A stretch of DNA of 64,000 nt from Myxococcales bacterium (lineage in GTDB: Bacteria; Myxococcota_A; Polyangia; Polyangiales; Polyangiaceae). The translations under genes and the position numbers were made by a program. The stretch spans positions 31,023 to 95,022 of the forward strand of contig JADJKB010000023.1 in the NCBI GenBank assembly GCA_016706225.1. The letters are read 5' to 3'. This document shows positions 47,718 through 56,554 of the stretch, piece by piece; position 1 is the stretch's first letter, and every line of letters begins with the position of its first letter. The notes below the pieces were generated by a model, which was not told the DNA's origin, searched no databases, and saw only the letters and a program-made list of their open reading frames with translations.

Positions 47718-48041
47718 CGTGCGACGGTGGTTCAGGGGGCGAAGCCGCGAGCGCCACCGTGCGGCGTGGCGCTTCGAGCTCGGGGCTTGGCGCCAGCTCG
47801 CGCGGCTTCTGTTGGCAGGGCGCCGTGGGCTTGGTCGCAGCGCGGTTGCTCAACAGCCGGCTCGTCCTCGAGCGCGACGACGGTCGGGGTCGTCATGGCG
47901 CGACCGGACGCGTGAGAGACGTTCGACTTCAACAGCCCGCGCGGCGCCGTGGGCTCGGCCGCGCTGCCTCGAAGCGGAGGAACTCTGAATCTGAAACCGC
48001 AAAGACAGTCGGCAAGGCGCCGTGGGGTTCGAAGAACGGCG
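47718..48041 (-). other. Cassette 18: ORF-poor family N (long form)
   Basis: 324 bp, resembling 41347-41689 nearly throughout. Both carry GAGGAACTCTGAATCTGA near the right end, which the short forms lack. Confidence 0.6.
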
Positions 48042-48206
48042 GCATAACGAGACACACGTTCACCCGCGAACGCCGAGCGTCAAGTCGTCAGTCGGCAAGG
48101 CGCGACAGGCGCGGGCGAGTGCCGCATCGAATTGTTCGCCCGCGGAAGCGGAACGGACGTTGAAGTCGGCAAGGCCGGCGTTCGGCGGGTGCAACGTGAG
48201 TTAGGC
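48042..48206 (-). repeat. attC-like site 19
   Basis: GCATAAC to GTTAGGC, 165 bp; subtype A with loop CGCATCGAATTG. Confidence 0.85.
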
Positions 48207-48221
48207 GGCTTCAGGAGCTAC

Positions 48222-48566
48222 TCATACAGGCGGCACCAAAAGCGCGAGCTTGGACCGCAGGTACTCGTGGGCTTCGGGCGGGACGGTCTTGCTCCAGGAG
48301 TCGTCCTTCAGCTTTGTGAAAGCGTCGAAGGCGATGTGACGCGTGAGGAATTCTGGCAGCACAAAGGCGCGCACAACGAGAGCGAGATTTTCGTCGGGCA
48401 GTCTTGTTGCGATGGCTGCCAGACCGACAGTGCGCGACCGAAACGGCCGTGTCCATTTCGAAGGAGCATCAACGAGACGCTCGAGCTCGCCATACGGGGC
48501 ACAGCGTAAACGGTGGCACTCGTCGGCTAGGCACTGACTAAGCGCATCATCGATGTCGGTTGCCAC
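48222..48566 (-). CDS. Cassette 19: hypothetical protein (114 aa)
   Basis: GTG start 7 bases from site 20. The sequence (TVGLAAIATRLPDENLALVVRAFVLPEFLTRHIAFDAFTKL, SWSKTVPPEAHEYLRSKL) is soluble and matches the broken gene in cassette 32 over most of its length. I do not recognise the family. Size, cassette context and the presence of a diverged relative suggest an immunity-type or regulatory protein. Confidence 0.65.
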   Translation of the reverse strand: MATDIDDALSQCLADECHRLRCAPYGELERLVDAPSKWTRPFRSRTVGLAAIATRLPDENLALVVRAFVLPEFLTRHIAFDAFTKLKDDSWSKTVPPEAHEYLRSKLALLVPPV

Positions 48567-48572
48567 GTGTCC

Positions 48573-48737
48573 GCCTAACGAGACACGCGTTCACCCGCGA
48601 ACGCGCGAGATCATCGTAACAGAGCGCGGGACATTTTCGAGGCCGGCGCGTGCCGTTGAAAATTGGGCGCCGGCCGCCGCGGGACGGACGGTGAAGTCGG
48701 CAAGGCGCGCGTTCGGCGGGTGCAACGCGAGTTATAC
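48573..48737 (-). repeat. attC-like site 20
   Basis: GCCTAAC to GTTATAC, 165 bp; subtype B with loop CGTTGAAAATTGG, as in site 23. Confidence 0.83.
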
Positions 48738-48974
48738 CGTGGTGGAACCACGGTTGTTCGGGGCGCGGAGACCGTGAGCGCCACCGTTCGGCGCGTCGCC
48801 GTGATCTCGGAGCTCCGCTCCAGCTCGCGCGGCTTCTGTCCACCGCGCCACGGTCGACACGACGCGCGGGGTCGCGCGCGGCGCATGGGCGAAGGACTCT
48901 GAGACCGCAGCGCGGCAAGGACAGGCGGCAAGGCGCCGTGATCTTGCGTGATGGCTTCCGGTCAGAGGACAGCG
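48738..48974 (-). other. Cassette 20: ORF-poor family N (short form)
   Basis: 237 bp with the perfect CCGTGGTGGAACCACGG hairpin beside the attC. Closest to 50263-50500. Confidence 0.62.
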
Positions 48975-49137
48975 GTATAACGAAACCGCGCTCTCCCGCG
49001 AGCGCGAGCAACATCTTAGCAGTCGTCTGGGCGTAATCCGAGGCCGGCGTGTGCCGTATCAGAGTGTCGCCGGCCGCCGCGGAACGGACGCTGAAGTCGG
49101 CAAGGCCGCGCTCGGCGGGAGGAGCGTCGAGTTAGAC
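48975..49137 (-). repeat. attC-like site 21
   Basis: GTATAAC to GTTAGAC, 163 bp; a distinct subtype D (ACCGCGCTCTCCCGCGAGCG left arm). Confidence 0.78.
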
Positions 49138-49157
49138 AGCGACGGCCAGAGCGGTCG

Positions 49158-49460
49158 TCAGGGGCACGAGGGCACGCGCGTGGAGTTGTCGAGAGCCACC
49201 CACTCGTCACACGACTTCGCGATGCTCTGGAGGAACTTCGGCGCGGCACAAGCGCAACCGTCTGCGCCGCGTGCGCAGCAGTCCTTTGAGGCAGGGCACT
49301 TCTCGATTCCATCGGGAATCGGTTCGTCTCCGCACGCGCAGATGTCACCCACGTCGGAGCAAGGCCCATCGTCATTCGAACTGCACGAGAGCACGAGGGC
49401 GCCGACGCCAACCAAGAGCGAGATTGAGGACAAGGCAGAAATGGCAGAAGTGGGTCGCAT
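49158..49460 (-). CDS. Cassette 21: small Cys-rich lipoprotein
   Basis: A 100-residue lipoprotein (ALVLSC, Cys26) whose mature part has eight or more Cys (CSDVGDICACGDEP, CPASKDCCARGADGCACA), probably disulfide-bonded outside the cytoplasm. ATG is 7 bases from site 22. Function unknown. Confidence 0.68.
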   Translation of the reverse strand: MRPTSAISALSSISLLVGVGALVLSCSSNDDGPCSDVGDICACGDEPIPDGIEKCPASKDCCARGADGCACAAPKFLQSIAKSCDEWVALDNSTRVPSCP

Positions 49461-49466
49461 GGGGCT

Positions 49467-49631
49467 GTCTAACGAGACACACGTTCACCCGCGAACGCCG
49501 AGCGTCAAGTCGTCAGTCGGCAAGGCGCGACAGACGCGGGCGAGTGCCGCATCAGAGTGGTCGCCCGCGGAAGCGGAACGGACGGTGAAGTCGGCAGGAC
49601 CGGCGTTCGGCGGGTGCAACGTGAGTTATAC
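49467..49631 (-). repeat. attC-like site 22
   Basis: GTCTAAC to GTTATAC, 165 bp, subtype A. Confidence 0.85.
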
Positions 49632-50087
49632 GGCGCCATCCGGAGGCTTGATGGCCCACTCAGCGGTCGTGAAGTACGGGCCGCACCAGTCAGCCTCGTG
49701 GGTGAACACCATGGTCCAGCGGAAGTCGCTTGCGACGACGTAGACATCGAGGCCTGCTCGGTCGAACCATGGAAGGGTATCGGCCTGGCAGGCGAAGCCG
49801 TCCGAAGGCGTCGCGCCAAGCAAGACCAGGAAAGACTGCGAGCGCTGGCGCGCGCGATACGCGGATTGCGCAGCATCACCGGAGACTGCATACGCGTAAG
49901 CGTAGCTGAAGGCATGCCAGTCGAAACCCAAGTGCGTCGGCGTTCCCGTCTCCCTCAACACGCGCGCGGCGAAGGTCTTGCGCCAGCGACTTGCGTACGC
50001 GGCCGCATCCGCCTCGGAAAGGCGCGACGGGGAGAAGCCTGCCAGTAGACGCTCGGCTTTCTCAAGAGGTCGACTGCTCTTGCCCAT
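49626..50087 (-). CDS. Cassette 22: DUF4275-like protein
   Basis: A 153-residue protein from ATG 50087. The ending YVVASDFRWTMVFTHEADWCGPYF and the middle segment FDWHAFSYAYAYAVSGDAA match my recollection of DUF4275 proteins, often found beside toxin-immunity genes. Function unproven. The TAA lies in the outer box of site 22. Confidence 0.62.
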   Translation of the reverse strand: MGKSSRPLEKAERLLAGFSPSRLSEADAAAYASRWRKTFAARVLRETGTPTHLGFDWHAFSYAYAYAVSGDAAQSAYRARQRSQSFLVLLGATPSDGFACQADTLPWFDRAGLDVYVVASDFRWTMVFTHEADWCGPYFTTAEWAIKPPDGAV

Positions 50088-50097
50088 CGGAACGGCC

Positions 50098-50262
50098 GAA
50101 TAACGAGACACGCGTTCACCCGCGAACGCGCGAGATCATCGTAACAGAGCGCGGGGCATTTTCGAGGCCGGCGCGTGCCGTTGAAAATTGGGCGCCGGCC
50201 GCCGCGGGACGGACGGTGAAGTCGGCAAGGCGCGCGTTCGGCGGGTGGAACGCGAGTTATAC
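50098..50262 (-). repeat. attC-like site 23
   Basis: GAATAAC to GTTATAC, 165 bp, subtype B. Confidence 0.83.
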
Positions 50263-50500
50263 CGTGGTGGAACCACGGTTGTTCGGGGCGCGGAGACCGT
50301 GAGCGCCACCGTGCAACACGGCGCCGTGATCTCGGAGCTCGGCGCCAGGTCGCGCGGCTTCTGTTCACCACGCCACGGTCGGCAAGACGCGTGGGGTCGC
50401 GCGTGGCGCTTGGGCGAAGGACTCTGAGACCGCAGCGCGGCAAGGACAGTCGGCAGGGCGCTGGTGATCTTGCGTGAGCGTTTCCGGTCAGAAGACAGCG
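50263..50500 (-). other. Cassette 23: ORF-poor family N (short form)
   Basis: 238 bp, the family N unit with the clearest terminal hairpin (CCGTGGT/ACCACGG). Frames that open here run through both flanking attC sites and are not conserved in the sister units. Confidence 0.62.
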
Positions 50501-50665
50501 GTATAACGAGACACACGTTCACCCGCGAACGCCGAGCGTCAAGTCGTCAGTCGGCAAGGCGCTGCAGACGCGGGCGAGTGCCGCATCACAATGGTCGCCC
50601 GCGGACGTGGAACGGACGGTGAAACTCGCCTGGCTGGCGTTCGGCGGGTGCAACGTGAGTTATGC
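50501..50665 (-). repeat. attC-like site 24
   Basis: GTATAAC to GTTATGC, 165 bp; shares the CATCACAATGG and CCTGGCTGG variants with site 13. Confidence 0.85.
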
Positions 50666-50686
50666 AGTGCGTGAAGATCACCGCAC

Positions 50687-51187
50687 CTACCAGAGAGCCT
50701 CCCGGTGGTCTTGGGTCTCCAGCGGCTCCGAATCGAGGAAAGCGGACGGATCAACGGGCCCGAGGGCCACGTTCAGAACGGTGCTCTCGTAGGCCCAGGT
50801 CCGATCGAGGCCGTGCCGACCGTTGTGGACGAGGCGGCACCATTGCCCGGGATGGAGACGGATCGCGCGACCATGACTCCGACGCGGTGCGCCGAGGAAA
50901 TAGTTCCAAACGAAGCGCACGCGGAGGGTTCCGACCTCTGCGCGAAGCTCGAGTCCCGGGACGACGCGATGCAAATCGATGAGGTTGCAGACCGTCAGCG
51001 TAGACGTCGGCTCAAAACCCGTGCGCTCTTCGAAGGCAACACCATGCACGCGGAGCTCGCCGGCGCGCGTTTGTTCTGCGGGAAGCGAAAGGGCGGTTGG
51101 CGTCGCATTTCGCAGAGCGGCACCAGGGCCGCCGCGGGACTCCTTCGTCCACCGCGTGACGAGGGCCTGAACCACCACGGTGCTCAT
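50687..51187 (-). CDS. Cassette 24: hypothetical protein (166 aa)
   Basis: ATG 5 bases from site 25. Soluble, basic N-terminus (MSTVVVQALVTRWTKESRGG), middle SLPAEQTRAGELRVHGVAFEERTG, then beta-rich LTVCNLIDLHRVVPG and RLHPGQWCRLVHNGRHG. No family recognised. A shortened copy is at 44441-44739. Confidence 0.6.
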   Translation of the reverse strand: MSTVVVQALVTRWTKESRGGPGAALRNATPTALSLPAEQTRAGELRVHGVAFEERTGFEPTSTLTVCNLIDLHRVVPGLELRAEVGTLRVRFVWNYFLGAPRRSHGRAIRLHPGQWCRLVHNGRHGLDRTWAYESTVLNVALGPVDPSAFLDSEPLETQDHREALW

Positions 51188-51191
51188 AGCT

Positions 51192-51354
51192 GCATAACGG
51201 ACACACGTTCACCCGCGAACGCCGAGCGTCAAGTGTCAGCCGGCAAGGCGCTGTAGACGCGGGCGAGTGCCGCATCAGAATGTTCGCCCGCGGAAGCGGA
51301 ACGGAGGGTGAAGTCGGAGAGACCGGCGTTCGGCGGGTGCAACGTGAGTTAGGC
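51192..51354 (-). repeat. attC-like site 25
   Basis: GCATAAC to GTTAGGC, 163 bp; subtype A missing one base in GTCAAGTGTCAG. Confidence 0.84.
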
Positions 51355-51363
51355 GGCGGACCG

Positions 51364-51588
51364 TCACTTGTTGGGAAAAGACTGGCCAATGTCTTCGTCA
51401 CGAAGACACGGCTGGTCGAGCGCTTTGAACATGAGAGCAAGTTCGTGACGCAAGCCCTCGATGGACGACACGGAGGGCGAGACGGCGGCGACTGTGCACG
51501 ACTCCGGGCGTCCGAGGTCGTCGAAATAGACCTCGTGCACAGCATATTCGCCGTTTCGGAAGACGACGCGATAGTCGAATGTTGTCAC
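51364..51588 (-). CDS. Cassette 25: hypothetical protein B (74 aa)
   Basis: The second gene of a two-gene cassette. From a GTG: TTFDYRVVFRNGEYAVHEVYFDDLGRP, then a helical tail (EGLRHELALMFKALDQP). Compact and acidic, plausible as a small immunity protein or antitoxin. Its start is 12 bases after the first gene's stop. Confidence 0.55.
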   Translation of the reverse strand: MTTFDYRVVFRNGEYAVHEVYFDDLGRPESCTVAAVSPSVSSIEGLRHELALMFKALDQPCLRDEDIGQSFPNK

Positions 51589-51600
51589 AACGTCACCAGG

Positions 51601-51834
51601 TTAACCCGAGCAATGCTGGCGCCACTCGTCGGCCGACGGCACTTCGATACGGCCGTCGATGAAGTGTTTTGATCGCGCGCTGCAGCAGTCACATTCGTAG
51701 TAGGTCCAGGAGTCAGGATAGCGCTTGCCGTTCTCTTCAACGCGGGACGCGCGCAGCCAGTTCCGCGAACGAAGACGGCCGTCGGCACAATCGAGACAGC
51801 GTTTCCGAAATAGACGGAAGAGCATCGACATCAT
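51601..51834 (-). CDS. Cassette 25: Cys-containing hypothetical protein A (77 aa)
   Basis: First gene of the cassette, ATG 16 bases from site 26. A basic N-terminus, then two Cys pairs that could bind zinc (CLDCADG and YECDCCSARSKH), ending DEWRQHCSG. Together with protein B it could be a two-component unit, but neither family is known to me. Confidence 0.5.
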   Translation of the reverse strand: MMSMLFRLFRKRCLDCADGRLRSRNWLRASRVEENGKRYPDSWTYYECDCCSARSKHFIDGRIEVPSADEWRQHCSG

Positions 51835-51849
51835 GACTAGCTGGCGTCC

Positions 51850-52014
51850 GCCTAACGAGACACACGTTCACCCGCGAACGCCGAGCGTCAAGTCGTCAGT
51901 CGGCAAGGCGCGACAGCCGCGGGCGAGTGCCGCATCAGAATGGTCGCCCGCGGAAGCGGAACGGACGGTGAAGTCGGCAAGACCGGCGTTCGGCGGGTGC
52001 AACGTGAGTTATGC
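51850..52014 (-). repeat. attC-like site 26
   Basis: GCCTAAC to GTTATGC, 165 bp, subtype A. It supplies the stop of the next gene. Confidence 0.85.
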
Positions 52015-52434
52015 CGCTGGGTCCACGACGTAGACAGTTTTCGTTCCGAGCTGGTCGGCGGCGACGAGCGCAAGGAACTGCTCGGGGCTGATGCGCTCAA
52101 CATGAGCTGGGGTGTCGCCGGCCCAGAGCGCGGAGACGCGAAGCACTGGCGGGCCCTGCTTTAGCAGCGTGCGGAGCGCAGACACGATGGCCGGAACGAC
52201 GTCGGACCTCAGAGTCCAGGCAGGCGCATTCCAGTCGGCTTCGTCCGCAAGTAGGCTACAGCCGCAGGCGCCGTCCTCGGTCAGTTCGGCGATGACAGGT
52301 CGCTTCTGTGCCCAGGGCCAACGCGATGGGTGGGCAACATCGACTCGTATTCCATCTCGTGAAGCGAGCGCCGCTGCGGCAAGCAGGCGCTCACGCTGAT
52401 CGTGGAGCGCTTCGATGGAGAAAATCAGGCACAT
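52009..52434 (-). CDS. Cassette 26: hypothetical protein (141 aa)
   Basis: ATG start (MCLIFSIEALHDQRERL). Soluble with several Trp (WPWAQKRPVIAELTEDG, DWNAPAWTLRSDVV) and a final EQFLALVAADQLGTKTVYVVD. It fills the cassette and stops inside site 26. The size and style fit cassette-borne immunity proteins, but I cannot name a family. Confidence 0.58.
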   Translation of the reverse strand: MCLIFSIEALHDQRERLLAAAALASRDGIRVDVAHPSRWPWAQKRPVIAELTEDGACGCSLLADEADWNAPAWTLRSDVVPAIVSALRTLLKQGPPVLRVSALWAGDTPAHVERISPEQFLALVAADQLGTKTVYVVDPAA

Positions 52435-52443
52435 GGTTTGTCG

Positions 52444-52608
52444 GCATAACGAGACACACGTTCACCCGCGAACGCCGAGCGTCAAGTCGTCAGTCGGCAA
52501 GGCGCCACAGACGCGGGCGAGTGCCGCATCGGAATGTTCGCCCGCGGAAGCGGAACGGACGGTGAAGTCGGAAAGACTGGCGTTCGGCGGGTGCAACGTG
52601 AGTTATGC
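52444..52608 (-). repeat. attC-like site 27
   Basis: GCATAAC to GTTATGC, 165 bp, subtype A. Confidence 0.85.
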
Positions 52609-52853
52609 GGCGTCCGCCTTGAAGGAAAGAGCGGCGCCGTCACGGTCGTGCAACGCGTCTTCGTCGGATTTGCGGCTGAACCCGCACCTGGATTCGCTTT
52701 GCCTGACGGCGTCTACGCCGAGAGCGCCGGCGGCGAGATCGTCTTCCATCCACTGCCGTTCCTCACCAGCGACGACGTCGGCGGCGGGTGAGCAGCATCC
52801 GGCGAAGCGTAGCGTGGTTCTCCGGGAGCGGAAGCGGGTTGCTCGACTTGAGG
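52609..52853. other. Cassette 27, left part: unresolved small ORF
   Basis: 245 bp. On the minus strand an 86-codon frame (52603-52863) starts with an ATG overlapping the stop of the next gene and stops in site 27, but its residues look shadow-like. On the plus strand GKSGAVTVVQRVFVGFAAEPAPG reads more like protein yet lacks a clear start. I cannot choose. Confidence 0.3.
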
Positions 52854-53603
52854 TCAGAACCATCCACTCACGCCCAGCGTGCCGCGGTCCCGAAGCCAGA
52901 CCACGGAGGCCGTCACACCGACGGCCGGCGTGCGCTTGGCACGCTGCGGGGGAACGTCCTCGTACGCGATGACCGAGGCGTCGAGCACGCTCGCTGCTAC
53001 GAGTCCCAGGAACATGCCGGCGGCCGCCCCACCGAGGCAGCCGAACATGCCATCGCTGTCGTCCGCGGCACAGCCCACGAAGCCTCCGACGATTGGCAGG
53101 CCTACCCTCAACCCCAGGCTGGCGAAGGGCTTGCCCGCGTGTCCGTGTGCCGCGTGCACGATGGGTGCAGCGAAGAACATCCCGAGCAGCCCGAACACGG
53201 CAAGCTCCGAGGATTCGGCGGCCCCGCCGGCGAAGATCGCGCCGAGGGACGCGCCGTCAGCGATCAGCGTCTGGCCGCCGTACCACCTCCGCTTCGGCTT
53301 TATGGGGGCGCTGCTGTATTCCCAAGGCGGCTGCGCCGGGGGCCGCCACATCACCTGTGGGTACGCAGGACGACTGGGCGCGACGACCTCGGAACCCGGC
53401 GAGGGCGGCACGGGGCGCGGCGGCTGTGGCGGAAGCGGCGGCGGGAGAAGGGGGGCGCCGGAATCCGGCTGCGCGGGTGCGCCGGCGTCCTCAACGGGCA
53501 CCGGCGGAAACGCCTCGGTGGGAACGGCGTCCTGGCCCTTGGCGGCAGGCGAGGCAAGCAGGCAGCCGAATGGGATCGCCAGCAGCAACGTGCGCCGCAC
53601 CAT
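52854..53603 (-). CDS. Cassette 27: exported protein with Pro-rich linker
   Basis: A 249-residue protein: cleavable signal (LLLAIPFGCLLASPAAKGQ), Pro-rich linker to about residue 105, then a Gly/Ala-rich hydrophobic domain (SLGAIFAGGAAESSELAVFGLLGMFFAAP, GLRVGLPIVGGFVGCAA, GGAAAGMFLGLVAASVLDA) ending in aromatic Phe. It resembles the host's own Pro-linker envelope proteins, suggesting capture of a local gene. 53604-53750 before it holds nothing I recognise. Confidence 0.62.
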   Translation of the reverse strand: MVRRTLLLAIPFGCLLASPAAKGQDAVPTEAFPPVPVEDAGAPAQPDSGAPLLPPPLPPQPPRPVPPSPGSEVVAPSRPAYPQVMWRPPAQPPWEYSSAPIKPKRRWYGGQTLIADGASLGAIFAGGAAESSELAVFGLLGMFFAAPIVHAAHGHAGKPFASLGLRVGLPIVGGFVGCAADDSDGMFGCLGGAAAGMFLGLVAASVLDASVIAYEDVPPQRAKRTPAVGVTASVVWLRDRGTLGVSGWF

Positions 53604-53750
53604 GCTCGAACGCTACCGGCGACTGCACCGCCCGACCATGGTCATTTCTTGTGATCTGGTTCGCGGTCACCTCACCCGCTACAGCCGACCTGTTCCCGCT
53701 CCGGTGGCCGCATCGCGGTCACTGCACCCGCTGCAGCTCAGAAGACGCCC

Positions 53751-53855
53751 GAATAAAGAATAGCGCGATTGCGGGAGCGGGCCCACGGTTCAGCCGGCGC
53801 GTGTGAGTACGAGGCCAACAAGGTGGCGCCCGGTGCCGCAATCGTCGAGTTGGAC
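53751..53855 (-). repeat. attC-like palindrome of element copy 2
   Basis: 105 bp from GTCCAAC (minus strand) to TTTATTC, with the same nine-base CGATTGCGG stem as the other copies. Confidence 0.55.
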
Positions 53856-54094
53856 GGAGCCGCTGGTGCGGCGCCGGGATGGGGCCACAGGTCGCTATGG
53901 AGAATTGCCCGCCCGGCTCGACGTCGAGGGGCTCGGCGGGGCCGGGTCGGTTGCGATGAGGCGGCATCGGGAGGTGGTCCGAGGGTCGAGCGGAGGGGAA
54001 GACCGCGCGGTGATTCCGCTCGTAGGATGGACATGGGCATGACCACTCGAGCGAGCGGCCAATGGGTGATGACTGCGGTGCTTGGCTGAAGTGG

Positions 54095-55306
54095 TCATGC
54101 CGCTGGAGGGGCTCGGGCGTCGAAAGCCGAGCGCGGCAACGGCCGGCGCTCGAGCGCACGACGGCCACAACAGCGGCAGCAGTCGATTTCGATGCCGGTC
54201 AGGATGCGGATCACTTCGCGCCACTTGGCGGCGCGCAGAGGGTTGGAGGAGCTGGGCGAAGCGGTGGGGTTCGGAGCGGATTTGGCCGGTAGTAGCTGTC
54301 GCGCGGTTTCGAGTCGGCCGGTGGCGTGGCTCGCCGACACCAGCCCGTAGTGTCGGATCTTGGTGAAGCCGGGCGGCAGGATGTGGCGAAGCCAGCGCAT
54401 GAGGAATGCGACGCCGTCGAGCGTGATGTGCTCGCCACTCTTGGTGCGGAAAGTGACGCCGCGCTGGTCCATCGCGAGGAGTCGGTGGTTGGAGATGGCG
54501 ACGCGGTGAGTGTACTGGCCGAGGTAGGTGATCACCTGGGCGGCGCCGCCGAAGGGGCGTTTGCAGTAGACGTTCCAGCTCTTGCGATGAAGGCCCGCAA
54601 CGAGCGCGGCGAAACGGGTGGGGTCGCCGATGCGCAACGTGCCGGAGCGGGCGGCCCGCGTGAGGGCGTCGAGCATCTTTCCGCGGAACAGCCGACCCAT
54701 GACGTGGACGGGAAAGAGGAAGTCGCGGCGGGCAGAGATCCAGCGAGAGCCGTCCGGGCTGAGCGCACCTCCGGTCACGATACAGTGCAGGTGCGGATGG
54801 TATTCGAGCTTCTGCGTCCACGTGTGCAACACCGCCGTCACGCCGAGCTCGCCGCCGCAACGCTTGGGATCCACGCCGAGCTGGAGCAGCGTGGCGGATG
54901 CACAACGGAAGAGCAGGTCGTAGACGATTCTCGGATTGGCGAGAGCCAGACCGCGCAACTGAGCGGGCAGTGTGAAGACGACGTGGAAATAGTGGATCGG
55001 CAGTACGCGCTCCAACCGCCCGGCGATCCACTTCGCCTGCGCCACCGCCGGGCACTTCGGGCAGTGCCGGTTGTGACATGAGTCGTACGAAGGATCGCTG
55101 ACGAAGCCACAGTCGAGACACACGTTGACGTGCCCACCGAGGGCGGCCGTTCGGCAACGTGCTACGGCGTCGAGGACAGCGCGCTCGGCGAGGGTCAGTG
55201 CATGTTGTTGCTCGTGGACCGGCCGGAACGCGCGAACGACATCCGCGAGCTCCAGCGACGGCCTGCCTTCCTGTGCTGGCTCCGGCGAGCGAGCACAAAG
55301 GGCCAT
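54095..55306 (-). CDS. IS91-family HUH transposase (element copy 2)
   Basis: 403 residues, open from an ATG nine codons' worth different at the N-terminus (MALCARSPEP) because of one extra base near 55299. Zinc fingers, HPHLHC and YLGQY are intact. A 3-base deletion near the C-terminus keeps the frame. Probably still able to make protein. Confidence 0.85.
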   Translation of the reverse strand: MALCARSPEPAQEGRPSLELADVVRAFRPVHEQQHALTLAERAVLDAVARCRTAALGGHVNVCLDCGFVSDPSYDSCHNRHCPKCPAVAQAKWIAGRLERVLPIHYFHVVFTLPAQLRGLALANPRIVYDLLFRCASATLLQLGVDPKRCGGELGVTAVLHTWTQKLEYHPHLHCIVTGGALSPDGSRWISARRDFLFPVHVMGRLFRGKMLDALTRAARSGTLRIGDPTRFAALVAGLHRKSWNVYCKRPFGGAAQVITYLGQYTHRVAISNHRLLAMDQRGVTFRTKSGEHITLDGVAFLMRWLRHILPPGFTKIRHYGLVSASHATGRLETARQLLPAKSAPNPTASPSSSNPLRAAKWREVIRILTGIEIDCCRCCGRRALERRPLPRSAFDARAPPAA

Positions 55307-55322
55307 GCTGGCGCATGCCCGG

Positions 55323-56207
55323 CTACCCGGCGCGCCGACTTCGAGACCGCTTCTTTCTGGGCACCGGCGAGGCCGTCTTGCGCAGCCGGTCCGCTGGGCT
55401 CTTGGTCCTCCGAATCATTACCGGGCTGACCTGCGCGTAGCGGGCGGTCGTGCTGATGGAGGCGTGACCGAGCAGGACCTGCAACGTGCGCAGATCGGTC
55501 CCGGTCTCGAGCAGATGCGTGGCGAAGGCATGGCGCAGAACACGAGGGTGCACGTGCTGAGCCCTGCGCGGACCGCCGCCCGCGCCAACGCCTTGCCCAC
55601 GGTGTCCCGGCACAGGACGCGGCCCGGTGTCTTCCCAGGAAACAGCTCGGGACCCGGCGGTTGCTCTGCCTCCAGTACGCACGGAGCGTTTGCAGCACGA
55701 GCTTGGGCAACATCGTGTAGCGGTCACGCTGACCTTTGCCTTGCCTGATGTGAATCACCATGCGACGGCTGTCGATGTCCGCAACTCGCAAGTTGAGCAC
55801 CTCGTTGATCCGCAGGCCGGCCCCATACGCGGTCATCACGATCGCCTGCATTCTGAGCGACCCCAGCTCACCGAGCAGTCGCTCGATCTCGTCGCCGCTC
55901 AGGATGGCCGGCAGTCGATGCGGCACGCGCATCTGCTGGATCCAAGCGACCTCTTCCGGTCGCTCCAGGGTGTGCGCATAGAGAAACTTCAGCGCCGCGG
56001 CGTAGACGTTGTACGTCGATGGCGAGCGCTCAGGTCCTCGACCAGGTGCAGCAAGAAGTCTCGAATTTCGGCCTTGCCCATCAGCCTCGGTGACTTGCCG
56101 TGGTGCCTCACGAAAACTTCGCCGCAACGCAGATAGGTCTTGAGCGTGTTGGCGCAAAGACCGCGCAGCCTGATGTCCTCGGCCATTTGGTTTCGCAGCT
56201 GTCCCAT
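55323..56207 (-). pseudogene. Tyrosine recombinase of element copy 2, frameshifted
   Basis: The N-terminal domain is open to GKAEIRDFLLHLVEDL, then a base is missing near 56030. The catalytic core continues in another frame (RSPSTYNVYAAALKFLYAH to RAYWRQ) and shifts again near 55667. The frame ends with the normal YAQVSPVMIRRTKSPADRL. Confidence 0.72.
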
Positions 56208-56390
56208 GCTTCAACTCCGGTGTTGGCGCACCCGGCCATCGGGCGCGCGATCACCAGGATCGCCGACGAACACAGCGTGGCGCCGCTCATGCTCGAGCCA
56301 GCAGGAATCAGCCGCGATGCGACGTCGCCGCGGGCAGCCGCTCAGACGCTGCCCGTCACGTGGCGCTACTCCTGCCGCGCCAGCGGCTTC

Positions 56391-56554
56391 GTCCAACGGA
56401 ACCACGTTCACCCGCGAACGCCGAGCGTCAAGTCGTCAGTCGGCAAGGCGCCACAGACGCGGGCGAGTGCCGCATCAGAATGTTCGCCAGCGGAAGTGGA
56501 ACGGACGGTGAAGTCGGCAGGGCCGGCGTTCGGCGGGTGCAACGTGAGTTAGAC
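56391..56554 (-). repeat. attC-like site 28
   Basis: GTCCAAC to GTTAGAC, 164 bp; subtype A. The outer left box is completed by the element end. Confidence 0.83.

Larger units (their letters stand above)
53753..56396 (-). mobile_element. Cassette-like element, copy 2
   Basis: 2.64 kb, nearly identical to copy 1 apart from scattered 1-3 base differences. It lies between cassette 27 and site 28. The minus-strand junctions read G/TTGGAC on entering and T/TTATTC on leaving, each matching a cassette boundary. Confidence 0.78.

Noticed and set aside
35187..50522. Many minus-strand frames of 90-170 codons beginning MNVCL, MSRY or MHPP that run across the repeats
   Set aside because: They are translations of the attC palindromes themselves. 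The same peptide strings recur at every site, and they read through cassette boundaries.
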